The notes beneath the pieces were generated by a model. That model saw only the letters and a program-made list of their open reading frames with translations. It searched no databases and was not told where the DNA came from. A stretch of 64,000 nucleotides of DNA, from assembly GCA_002328585.1 (NCBI GenBank), contig DCUV01000032.1, positions 284,204 to 348,203 on the forward strand, read 5' to 3'. Positions within the stretch are counted from its first letter, which is position 1; each line of letters begins with the position of its first letter. Made by a program: the position numbers and the translations under genes. Below, piece after piece: positions 8,324-16,821 of this stretch. This stretch comes from Spirochaetia bacterium UBA2205. Its GTDB lineage: Bacteria > Spirochaetota > UBA4802 > UB4802.

Positions 8324-10548
8324 AGTAAATTGTGTTTTACCCCACTATCTAAAAGCTCGCGCCATGTCTTTAACAACAGTGCCATAGCATACTCTGCATG
8401 TGACCACATAAGAGGCATAGCAAATGTCAGGTAATTATTAGCGCCACCATCGATCGTTCTTTTTATCTGATCATACGAATTTTTCATATGGTTAAGCTCC
8501 TCTACAATTAAATCATAAGTAATCCCGTCAACCATAATATTGGCTGCAAATTCTTTACTAACATCAGTCCCGGACAGCCATTCCAGAGTCAAAAATTCAC
8601 GGAATCGTTCCGGTGTTGTCAGATGTTCACATAGGTATCCGTCAACACTATACCTGTTTATAATATCAATAATTGTATCACCCTTTTCAACTTTTCCGGT
8701 GAAATAATTATACTGTGCTAACATTGCTGTATATTGCACCCAGGGACCATTCCCTGCATGAACATGGGTATTAGGATCTTCAATAAAAGGTAAATAACGC
8801 TGCAACATCCCTAAATCTGGATCCCACAACGTATCTTCAACAAACTTCATAGTATTTGAAAAAATTGAATCTTCAGCAAAAACATTGGGCATAATACCGG
8901 TACCAAAGAAAAATGGACTCATAAGGGTTATATCAGGACGCAGATCAGCTTCTCCATCAGGTTTCAGACGTCGGATAAGTCTATCATCAATAGTAAAAAC
9001 ATTTTTAACTATCGTACCAAAACTTTCTTTGAGGTCAATAACACTTTCAAAGCGTGATACACAGTTATATTCCTGCGCCACCTGTTCTATCAGTGACAAC
9101 ATCCCCCAGTAGGCATAATTAACCCATATAGAATACCCTTCTTCTATAGCCGATTCATGAATTGAGGTTGTTGAATAGAAGAGATGTATCTCATTCCTAT
9201 AATAACGTTTTATAGCAAAGATTGCTCCATTATAAATACCATTAATATAATCCTCACTATCATTGGGTGCATGCCCTTTTTGTTTAGCTGCTAAACAATA
9301 TCTGCATAGTATGCTAACACCATGGGCAACATTATCTTCCTGTTTGTATATACTTTTTTCAGTTGTATCAAGTCCGTAACGCTGCCCCCAATATCCGTCA
9401 CTTCGCTGACAGTTGAAAATAAAACGAGCAATCCCGGCCAGTAATCTGAATGCAATATCATTAGAACGCAACGTACTCATAGCAACCCTATAGAGCATCC
9501 TGGTTGCACAGGCGCTATCGCGGGGATAAACATAGGGATACCGTGAGCCAGGTAATGTTGCTAAAAGAGCACTCCCCTTTGGTGTTTCAAAGGTACATTG
9601 TGCTATGACATCAATATGCTTATTCAACTTTCGGTTCAATTCAATGAGTTTTTTTGAAACTATGGCCTCTTCTGCATTAACCAGCTCATGTCCTGATACC
9701 CTTTCAAGTGCAACAGTATGGATGCTGTCGTATAAATCTTTATGGCGTAAAACAATTGTATCAAAATCTTTTTTTTCAATTTTTAATAATTCACAATTAT
9801 TATTAGCAATGACGGTAGCATTTCGTGGTTCACCTAGAACAAGTGCCATTTCACCAAAAAAATTACCCTCTGCAAGCAATGATATCAGTTCATCTTTTTC
9901 ATACATTTTTCTGTATACGCTTACATCTCCTTTTCGTATCATAAACAGGGCATCCCCCGTATCACCCTGCTTAAAGATTACATCGCCTTTTTTTGTCTGC
10001 ACAACATTAACAACGTCTACTATTTCATTAAATATCTCCTCATTGAGACGAGTAAATATAGGTATTGATCGCAAGTTATTTCTCATCTTTCTTTGTAAAA
10101 ATGCATTGTTGAGCAGTTCATTTGTTCTTGTTGAAGAAGCTATAATTTTTTTTATGGATTGTGCATCAACTGCAAGCAGTATGCTTTCTCCACACGCTAT
10201 CGCTGTGCTTTCACGTGGTTCATTGCTAATAACTATGTCCTCACCAAAGAAATTATCAGGCTCTATTGAATATAACTCTGACTTTGTATAATCCGGTGTA
10301 ATCATAAAAATCGAGACCTTACCAGAAAGGACAATGTAAAACCATTCATTGTATCTGCCATGTCGTGCAATAATTTCATTGTTAGTAAACTGATGGATGT
10401 TGATATTATTAACTATCTCATTGAGACAATCAAAAGGAACATCCTCAAAAAAGTTAAGCGACTGTACTATCTCACATGGTGTCATTGATTGTAAAAGAGG
10501 GAATTGTTGCACTGTATAAATAAGCTCATGAATGGGGAATATCTTCAT
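8320..10548 (-). CDS. Two cyclic-nucleotide-binding domains fused to a GH15 glucoamylase-like domain
   Basis: Protein of 742 aa with no signal peptide, so probably cytoplasmic. Two cNMP-binding folds (about 34-150 and 160-285) each carry a phosphate-binding cassette: FFGEDIVISNEPRESTA and FFGEMALVLGEPRNATV. The conserved Arg is kept in both, so ligand binding is plausible. After a linker the rest (about 325-742) resembles the alpha/alpha-barrel of glycoside hydrolase family 15: YVYPRDSACATRMLYR, CQRSDGYWGQRYG, KQEDNVAHGV, AGNGPWVQYTA and the closing PLMWSHAEYA. Candidate catalytic glutamates lie in IHESAIEEGY and GYLCEHLT. The open frame begins at a TTG, but AAGAAAGGA precedes ATG 10548, which is chosen. 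It is ATGA-coupled to cca. GH15 folds also occur in phosphorylase-kinase alpha subunits and trehalases, so substrate and even catalysis are uncertain. Confidence 0.8.
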   Translation of the reverse strand: MKIFPIHELIYTVQQFPLLQSMTPCEIVQSLNFFEDVPFDCLNEIVNNINIHQFTNNEIIARHGRYNEWFYIVLSGKVSIFMITPDYTKSELYSIEPDNFFGEDIVISNEPRESTAIACGESILLAVDAQSIKKIIASSTRTNELLNNAFLQRKMRNNLRSIPIFTRLNEEIFNEIVDVVNVVQTKKGDVIFKQGDTGDALFMIRKGDVSVYRKMYEKDELISLLAEGNFFGEMALVLGEPRNATVIANNNCELLKIEKKDFDTIVLRHKDLYDSIHTVALERVSGHELVNAEEAIVSKKLIELNRKLNKHIDVIAQCTFETPKGSALLATLPGSRYPYVYPRDSACATRMLYRVAMSTLRSNDIAFRLLAGIARFIFNCQRSDGYWGQRYGLDTTEKSIYKQEDNVAHGVSILCRYCLAAKQKGHAPNDSEDYINGIYNGAIFAIKRYYRNEIHLFYSTTSIHESAIEEGYSIWVNYAYWGMLSLIEQVAQEYNCVSRFESVIDLKESFGTIVKNVFTIDDRLIRRLKPDGEADLRPDITLMSPFFFGTGIMPNVFAEDSIFSNTMKFVEDTLWDPDLGMLQRYLPFIEDPNTHVHAGNGPWVQYTAMLAQYNYFTGKVEKGDTIIDIINRYSVDGYLCEHLTTPERFREFLTLEWLSGTDVSKEFAANIMVDGITYDLIVEELNHMKNSYDQIKRTIDGGANNYLTFAMPLMWSHAEYAMALLLKTWRELLDSGVKHNLL

Positions 10549-10636
10549 ATAGTATCCTTTCTTAATCAATAATGTAATAACTTAATAATAGATAGAGATA
10601 TTATTAATTGCAAGTATAATTGAATGAAATAATGTA

Positions 10637-12298
10637 CTACTGTATATCCGATCCTGGATCAGGGCGGGCACTTACCTCTTTTGATGGCTTAGACTCATGA
10701 TTGAAGAGTGTATCGGGCTTGTAACTATCATATGCAGTAACTGCAAAATAATAGATAACATTATTTTTTAATACAGGATACTGTAAAAATCCTTTTGCAT
10801 CATTACTTCTGTTTTCCTCAACGATTTCATTGGTTAATGTTACATTGATATAGCCATTGTTGTCCGATAGTTCATTGGTAATGCGTTTGTTGCCAATAGT
10901 AGTGATAACCCCATCATACTTCCCACTTTTAACACCATAGTAAATTTTATATCCTGAGATATCGTACTCAACATTCTTCTTCCATTTTAACGTTACCATC
11001 CTATCTGTCACCGAATCAACCGCTACCATCACAGGAGGCTGAGGCGCTTTATCAAGGGCATACTGTAATCCTATAGCATAGATGGTTGGTGCATTTGTAC
11101 CATCAGGCGAAGATACCAGATGTGCCCTCCACTGGTAATATTTTCCTCTACAATAACTATCGCCCACCTTTTTTAGATATATATTTTTCTGGTTATTGTT
11201 TATTCTGTACCATTGTGGCAGCATGTCGTCACTTTTAAACATTTCATCACTGATCCTGAATTCCATCCATACATAGGTTGAAGGAAGCAACTGCTCCTGC
11301 CAGTTAAACAAAAGAACCATCGTTCCAAAATCAGGAAATTGATACACCGGGCTTGTAATAATCCCCTCACGATTTATTGTATCCCTATTATTATAGTTTA
11401 CCGGTTTATACTGAGACATTGCTATTGTTGTTTCTTTTTGTAAATTTTCAATGTACCTCTGTGAAATCCTTACTTTATCAATACACCCATAAAAGTTTTT
11501 CCCCACCGTGGCAATGGGCAGATCGTGACAATTAAATTTGGGCACCAGCACATCTACAAATGGCTCACCACTTTCAGTACAATAGACAGTTTCTACAACA
11601 TCGCCATTAATCCATGTTTCAAGCTTCCCGGAAATTCTGTCAAAGCTTATAGAAACATGCTGCCAAGTATTCAATGGTAACGATGGTGATCGGTGCAGAA
11701 AAACATCAACCGGGGTATTGTCTTTTTTATAGAACATTTTATAAAAACGTACAGCAAGCTTATTGTTGACACACAGCATCTCAAAACCCTGTTTACCGGC
11801 AGAATATCCAATACGTGAAAGTATAACAGCATTAGGGCTGTACTTATTAATTTTAATTGTAGCTTCAATGGTAAATGAACCGAAATCATCGCAATTGGTT
11901 AACCAGTTGTTTTTTGCTGTTTGTATCTCCACACGATGGTCCCGGTGAAAAAATTGTGCATATCCTTCACCTTCAATTCCATCCTGTGAATATTTGTACT
12001 GAGCATAGCGTATAGCATAATGACCGGAATCATCTTTGAGCAGGTAAGGAAAATCGCTGTCAAATGAAAGGAGTAAATCAGTAATCAGTGGATTAACCGT
12101 TTCTTTGTAATTGATTGTTGCTACTGTATAGCCAGCGGTATTATTATTTAATTGTACCTTTTTTGCATTAAAAAGATCAAGTCCATCAGGTGTAAAAATT
12201 ATTGTATACGCTGTTTCATAGGATAATCCGGTAACAAGGCAACAACCAATAACAAGAGCTATCATCCATACATAGCGTTGTATAGTTTTTTTTGTCAT
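10637..12298 (-). CDS. Secreted LamG-like (concanavalin-type) plus fibronectin type III protein
   Basis: Predicted exported protein of 553 aa. A charged start (MTKKTIQR) is followed by one hydrophobic segment with two Cys, giving a signal peptide or membrane anchor; no convincing lipobox is seen. Residues about 90-270 read like a LamG/concanavalin beta-sandwich (FTIEATIKI, NTWQHVSISFDRISGKLETWING, GCIDKVRISQRY), a fold used for binding sugars or surfaces. Residues about 410-540 form a fibronectin type III module (KWKKNVEYDISGYKIYYG). No catalytic motif is visible. It starts three bases after rpiB stops, so the two are co-transcribed, but the functional link is unclear. Confidence 0.7.
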   Translation of the reverse strand: MTKKTIQRYVWMIALVIGCCLVTGLSYETAYTIIFTPDGLDLFNAKKVQLNNNTAGYTVATINYKETVNPLITDLLLSFDSDFPYLLKDDSGHYAIRYAQYKYSQDGIEGEGYAQFFHRDHRVEIQTAKNNWLTNCDDFGSFTIEATIKINKYSPNAVILSRIGYSAGKQGFEMLCVNNKLAVRFYKMFYKKDNTPVDVFLHRSPSLPLNTWQHVSISFDRISGKLETWINGDVVETVYCTESGEPFVDVLVPKFNCHDLPIATVGKNFYGCIDKVRISQRYIENLQKETTIAMSQYKPVNYNNRDTINREGIITSPVYQFPDFGTMVLLFNWQEQLLPSTYVWMEFRISDEMFKSDDMLPQWYRINNNQKNIYLKKVGDSYCRGKYYQWRAHLVSSPDGTNAPTIYAIGLQYALDKAPQPPVMVAVDSVTDRMVTLKWKKNVEYDISGYKIYYGVKSGKYDGVITTIGNKRITNELSDNNGYINVTLTNEIVEENRSNDAKGFLQYPVLKNNVIYYFAVTAYDSYKPDTLFNHESKPSKEVSARPDPGSDIQ

Positions 12299-12301
12299 GA
12301 G

Positions 12302-12733
12302 CTATTGTTCTATCTGTTTTATTTTATCCAACCGTTGTTTGTGACGGCCACCTTCAAAGGTTGCATGCAAAAATGCATTGATGATAGATATGGCTAAATC
12401 AATCCCAACAACACGTGCTCCCAGCACAAGCATATTGGCATCATTGTGTTTACGTGCCATGGATGCCATAAACTCATTGGTACAAAGAGCCGCGCGTACC
12501 CCTTTATGCTTGTTGGCAACAATGCTGGCACCAATTCCCGTGCCACAGATGGCAATTCCGCAATCAACCTCTCCTTTTTGGACCATTTCAGCAACTAGCT
12601 TGATATAATCGGGGTAATCGCATGATTCATACGAATCAGTTCCTACATTGATAAAAATGTGTTCTGGCATAGTTTTGATAATACTATATTTTAAATCAAC
12701 ACCCGCATGATCGTTGCCTATACCTATTTTCAT
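12302..12733 (-). CDS. rpiB: Ribose-5-phosphate isomerase B
   Basis: Interconverts ribose 5-phosphate and ribulose 5-phosphate in the non-oxidative pentose phosphate pathway, feeding PRPP synthesis (prs is also in this window). The 143-aa protein has the RpiB/LacA hallmarks: GNDHAGVDLK, YPDY, the catalytic Cys in ICGTGIG, and RKHNDANMLVLGAR, with GGRH near the end. Length is normal for a stand-alone RpiB. It heads a short minus-strand group followed within three bases by the LamG/Fn3 gene. An allose-6-phosphate isomerase is the main alternative in the same family. Confidence 0.93.
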   Translation of the reverse strand: MKIGIGNDHAGVDLKYSIIKTMPEHIFINVGTDSYESCDYPDYIKLVAEMVQKGEVDCGIAICGTGIGASIVANKHKGVRAALCTNEFMASMARKHNDANMLVLGARVVGIDLAISIINAFLHATFEGGRHKQRLDKIKQIEQ

Positions 12734-12811
12734 GGATCATCTCTCCAAAAATAGAAAAAATAAGATAGCAATGATACCACTGTAATGTAGCAAAGCAACT
12801 AACGAATCACT

Positions 12812-12892
12812 GTCATTCTGAGGGACAAAGTCCCAAAGAATCTATTATTTAATAACAAAAAAGGAAATTCTTCGCTATCGCTCAGAATGCCA
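12812..12892. repeat. Well-preserved GTCATTCTGAG palindromic intergenic repeat
   Basis: GTCATTCTGAG at the left is mirrored by CTCAGAATGCC at the right. The inner part has GGGACAAAGTCCC and AAAGAATCT matched by AAATTCTTCG. It lies between rpiB and asnS in the gene-free 12734-13026 interval and belongs to the same class as the copy at 3512-3614. Such repeats are short, non-coding and can fold into a long hairpin. Nothing else is supported in this gap. Confidence 0.75.
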
Positions 12893-13026
12893 TGGTCTTA
12901 CCATGTTGCATGGACTCTGTTCATTACAGACGCTAACACTGTAGTATAACTATCGGCTTAGTCTCAACATTACACTACCAATACAATTTCTTACGTAAAA
13001 ACTATCATAAAGAATTAATTCATTAA

Positions 13027-14430
13027 CTAAAACTTTGCGCTTCCCGGAGTCCGTGGAAATGGGATGACATCCCTGATATTCTGCATCCCTGTTATAAACT
13101 GTATTGCCCTTTCAAACCCCAATCCAAATCCAGCATGAGGAGCTGAGCCATATCGTCGTGTATCCAGATACCACCAGTAATCATCAGGATTTAAGCCCAT
13201 AGCCTGCATTCGCTGTATCAATACATCATATCGGTCTTCGCGCTCACTGCCACCAATAATCTCACCAACCCCGGGCACTAAAACATCCATTGCCTTTACA
13301 GTTTTATTATCGTCATTTTGTTTCATATAAAAAGCTTTTATCTCATGGGGATAATCTATGACAATTATTGGTTTTTTATAATATTTTTCGGTTAGCCATC
13401 GTTCATGTTCGGTCTGGAGGTCTATCCCCCATTCTACTGCATATTCAAATGGTTCTGACGCTTGCTTTAATTGCGCAATAGCATCGGTATAGGTAACTAT
13501 TTCAAATGAACTGGTGATAATTGATTCTAAATTGTGTAGTATCCCGGGTTTTATCCGCTCATCAAAAAAAACCATGTCCTCATGACATCTATCAATAACC
13601 CATGTAAAAATAAACTTAAGAAATTCTTCTGCAAGAGAGCAATCATCGTCTAATGTTGCAAATGCCATCTCTGGTTCCACCATCCAGAATTCGGATAGAT
13701 GCCGTGTAGTGTTGGAGTTTTCAGCTCTGAATGTTGGGCCAAAGGTATAGATATCACCCATTGCCAATGCTAAAAGCTCACCTTCAAGCTGACCACTCAC
13801 GGTAAGAGCTGCTTTCGCGCCAAAAAAATCATGGCTATAATCTATTAAACCATCCTGCACTGGTAGATGCAGAAGATCAAGCGTGGTTACCTGAAACATC
13901 TCACCAGCTCCCTCACAATCACTTGTCGTAATAATGGGGGTATGGACATATAAAAATCCTTTTTGCTGAAAAAATGTGTGGATCGCGTACGATACCTGAT
14001 TGCGTATGCGAAGGACAGCTCCCATCGTATTAGTTCTTGGCCTCAGATGGGCAATCTCGCGTAAAAATTCAAATGAATGCCGCTTCTTCTGCAGGGGATA
14101 GCTCTCAGAATCAGCATCTCCGTATACAATAAGCTTATCCGGCTTCAGTTCCCACTTTTGCCCTGCCGCAGGAGATGGGAGCAGTTTGCCTGTTATAAAA
14201 ACACTGGCACCGGTATGCAGCTGCCGTGCAATATCATAGCAACTATCGCCAAAACCAACCACCACCTGCACATTGGTTAAACACGAGCCATCATTTATTT
14301 CAATAAAGATATTTTCTTTGGATTCCCTTTTGGTACGAACCCATCCTGCAACAGTGCAGGACTCTAAACTTTTGTCACTTTTTAAACAATCCACAATACG
14401 CATTCGCTTCATCACCTGCTCCGCTGTCAT
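13027..14430 (-). CDS. asnS: Asparaginyl-tRNA synthetase
   Basis: Class IIb aminoacyl-tRNA synthetase that charges tRNA-Asn. An OB-fold anticodon-binding domain occupies roughly residues 15-125 (CTVAGWVRTKRESKENIFIE). The catalytic core has motif 2 in TFRAENSNTTRHLSEFWMVE and motif 3 in GFGLGFERAIQFITGM, ending FPRTPGSAKF. The ending and the motif 2 wording fit AsnS better than AspS, which usually carries a GAD insertion absent here. At 467 aa it is full length. GGAG lies six bases before an in-frame ATG seven codons in (MKRMRIVDC), so translation may begin at 14412 rather than 14430. Confidence 0.95.
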   Translation of the reverse strand: MTAEQVMKRMRIVDCLKSDKSLESCTVAGWVRTKRESKENIFIEINDGSCLTNVQVVVGFGDSCYDIARQLHTGASVFITGKLLPSPAAGQKWELKPDKLIVYGDADSESYPLQKKRHSFEFLREIAHLRPRTNTMGAVLRIRNQVSYAIHTFFQQKGFLYVHTPIITTSDCEGAGEMFQVTTLDLLHLPVQDGLIDYSHDFFGAKAALTVSGQLEGELLALAMGDIYTFGPTFRAENSNTTRHLSEFWMVEPEMAFATLDDDCSLAEEFLKFIFTWVIDRCHEDMVFFDERIKPGILHNLESIITSSFEIVTYTDAIAQLKQASEPFEYAVEWGIDLQTEHERWLTEKYYKKPIIVIDYPHEIKAFYMKQNDDNKTVKAMDVLVPGVGEIIGGSEREDRYDVLIQRMQAMGLNPDDYWWYLDTRRYGSAPHAGFGLGFERAIQFITGMQNIRDVIPFPRTPGSAKF

Positions 14431-14544
14431 TTTTTAATTTTTTAATTCCATGCTAATAACAGCACTTTCACTCATTTTGAACATTCAATATAGCAAACAT
14501 CATCAATTCAAAAATAATAGAAGTACTATTTGTTTTATATTACA

Positions 14545-15774
14545 TCATTGCCCTTCCTTACGCTTCTTTAACAACAGTGCTTCTTTTAATCCCTTTTCAC
14601 GTATCACTTTAATCTTTAATCCTAACTCAGTCATCTTAAAATATCGTTTTCCATATTTTGAAAGCAACTTTTTGTCAATCTCAAAACCCAATCCTGGACT
14701 TACAAATGGTTGCAGCACTGCATTTTTATCTGGCAGTATAGGTTCAATAATACCATCTCTGAACTCAGGTATCCATGATGGTTCTTCAAGAGGATATTCT
14801 AACGGCAGTTTATTCTTTGTATCTGCAAGTACCATGTTCCAATTAATATAAAAACCAATCCCATTTGTCCATGTGTGTGGTGAAAACTCTCGTTTATGCT
14901 CATGACAGGCATTAATAACTTTTTTTACCTGAGCTATACCTCCTGCAAACGTTGCATCAGGTTGATATATATGGAAACAATCTTTTTCAAACATTATTTT
15001 AATCTCATCCCAGCCATAATTCAGCTCACCACCTGATATTTTTACTTTTTTTGAAAATCTTTTTACTGCTGCGTTACCATTATAATCCCTTGAATCTAAT
15101 GGCTCTTCCAGCCAAATAATATTATTTGCTTCACATGCCCGTATAAACTCCTTGGCTCGTTTCACATCCCAGTCCGGAACTTTATTAATTATCGATACAG
15201 GCCACCCCTGATTAGCATCAACCCCCAATCTTACCTTGCCTTTAATACCTTTGGAAACAACCTCTATATGACGAATATCATCCTTGAGTTCATTATTTTT
15301 AACCCTTAATTTAAAGGTTTTAAATCCACGTTCTGCCAATTTTAAAATTTCTTCAACACGCTTATGAGGATCATGCATTTCTCCAGTAGAACAATATACT
15401 TCAACCGGTCGCGCTTTGCCGCCTAAAAGCTCATACACTGGCTTCCCCTCTTTTTTCCCTATAATGTCCCAGAAAGCAGGCTCTATCCAGAAATTTCTCC
15501 AGCCCAAATAGCCTGCTTGCTTTAAAAGGCTTTGTACTCTATCAATATCAGTTGGATCTACCCCTAAAATATATCCTGCTAAAAGATCACCCAAGCCTTC
15601 ACGCTCTTTACCCAATGCAATGCCTGCTGAATACCCTTCGATGCCATCATCAGTAATCAACTTTATCAGTGTGAATCTATTATGAGTTTGCGGATATCCG
15701 GGCATCCACGTTGGCCAAAATGTATACCGTAAAGGTATCGTAACATGGTATAACTCAATACAACTTATCTTCAT
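14545..15774 (-). CDS. Enolase-superfamily (mandelate racemase / muconate lactonising-like) enzyme
   Basis: Soluble 409-aa member of the MR/MLE branch, which abstracts the proton alpha to a carboxylate using Mg2+. The capping domain is N-terminal; the barrel carries FKLRVKN (KxK-like base region), LGVDANQGW, WLEEPLD and SGGELNYGW as the three metal-ligand strands, and FSPHTW as the His-containing general acid/base. This pattern fits the mandelate-racemase subgroup (sugar-acid dehydratases, racemases). AAGGAGGAGG ends six bases before the ATG, an unusually strong ribosome-binding site here. It has no metabolic neighbours (asnS follows after 114 bases), so the substrate cannot be inferred. Confidence 0.82.
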   Translation of the reverse strand: MKISCIELYHVTIPLRYTFWPTWMPGYPQTHNRFTLIKLITDDGIEGYSAGIALGKEREGLGDLLAGYILGVDPTDIDRVQSLLKQAGYLGWRNFWIEPAFWDIIGKKEGKPVYELLGGKARPVEVYCSTGEMHDPHKRVEEILKLAERGFKTFKLRVKNNELKDDIRHIEVVSKGIKGKVRLGVDANQGWPVSIINKVPDWDVKRAKEFIRACEANNIIWLEEPLDSRDYNGNAAVKRFSKKVKISGGELNYGWDEIKIMFEKDCFHIYQPDATFAGGIAQVKKVINACHEHKREFSPHTWTNGIGFYINWNMVLADTKNKLPLEYPLEEPSWIPEFRDGIIEPILPDKNAVLQPFVSPGLGFEIDKKLLSKYGKRYFKMTELGLKIKVIREKGLKEALLLKKRKEGQ

Positions 15775-16023
15775 GACAACCCTCCTCCTTGTTAATTTTT
15801 TTTGATTCTATCATCCAATAATCATGCGTCAATCATAATTCATAATACCTGTTGTTACCCCAGCGTTTTTTGCAGCAACAACATCTGGTATATGAAAGAA
15901 AATTATTGCTAATCCTTTTTAATAGATCATTTATTATTGACAATATTTTATAAACAGACATTTTATAATTACTATATATGTACCGATAGTTATTGATACA
16001 ATATCATTTGGCAGGAAAAAATC

Positions 16024-16821
16024 ATGCGATTGTTTTATATTGTTTTATTATTACTATTTATTGTTAGTCCATTATATGCACAGGGTACGGTATGTGCTCT
16101 GGTATACCATACATTTATGGGGAAAAATATTCGATATGACATCTCATTGGATGAATTCCGTAAACAGTTGTTGGAACTCAAAGCTTGCGGCTTTACTTTT
16201 GTTACCTTTCATGAAATTAAAAACGGACAGGTAAAAAGCAATAAAAATATTCTGGTAACCATCGATGATGGGCATAGAACAGTTCTTGATGCCTATTATT
16301 CAGTGTTAAAACCAATGGGGATTAAACCGTTATTGGGCATCAATACCTTTATTATGGGAAAAAAGCCGTATGTTTTGACATGGGATGAGTTAAAACAGCT
16401 TTCTCGTGAAGGCTGCTATATAGCCTCGCATGGTTACTTTCATCTTTTTATAAATGATAAGCTTTATAAAACAAACTATCGGTATTTTAAATTAGAAATA
16501 TTTGAATCAAAAAAAATGCTGGAGGAAAAACTATGCACACCCGTTGATACCTTTATATATCCTTTTGGTGTTGTTTCTGACATTGGTAAAAAAGCTCTGA
16601 TTGAAGCAGGATATAATTATGCATTTACTATCAAATGGGGAAACACATCACTGCCAATAACCAGCAATAAGCTGGAAATACCACGATACATGTATAATCA
16701 AAATTGGAACGCCATAGCCAACTCCATTATTTATAAACACAAAAACCCGGCTACCCCTCATAAAGAGAGCGAAAAGATTCTTGTTTCTACCATGACCCGG
16801 TTGAAAGGTACTCATCAATAG
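16024..16821 (+). CDS. Secreted polysaccharide deacetylase (NodB-type, CE4)
   Basis: Exported 265-aa protein. A clear signal peptide ends around SPLYAQG. The CE4/NodB fold follows: LVYHTF, VTIDDGH (in place of the usual TFDDG, keeping the metal-binding Asp), SHGYFH (in place of SHTxxH, both His kept) and FIYPFG. The retained Asp-His-His triad predicts a metal-dependent deacetylase acting on N-acetylated glycans such as peptidoglycan or a surface polysaccharide. AGGA precedes the ATG. The 3' end overlaps the convergent nfnB-like gene by 35 bases. The TIDDG variant could shift substrate preference. Confidence 0.83.
   Translation: MRLFYIVLLLLFIVSPLYAQGTVCALVYHTFMGKNIRYDISLDEFRKQLLELKACGFTFVTFHEIKNGQVKSNKNILVTIDDGHRTVLDAYYSVLKPMGIKPLLGINTFIMGKKPYVLTWDELKQLSREGCYIASHGYFHLFINDKLYKTNYRYFKLEIFESKKMLEEKLCTPVDTFIYPFGVVSDIGKKALIEAGYNYAFTIKWGNTSLPITSNKLEIPRYMYNQNWNAIANSIIYKHKNPATPHKESEKILVSTMTRLKGTHQ

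Noticed and set aside
9605..10291. 228-codon plus-strand frame
   Set aside because: Antisense to the two well-supported cNMP-binding domains; Ser/Phe-rich shadow translation.
15937..15969. TTGACA plus TATAAT upstream of the polysaccharide deacetylase
   Set aside because: The 21-base spacing is too long for a sigma70 promoter, so no call was made.
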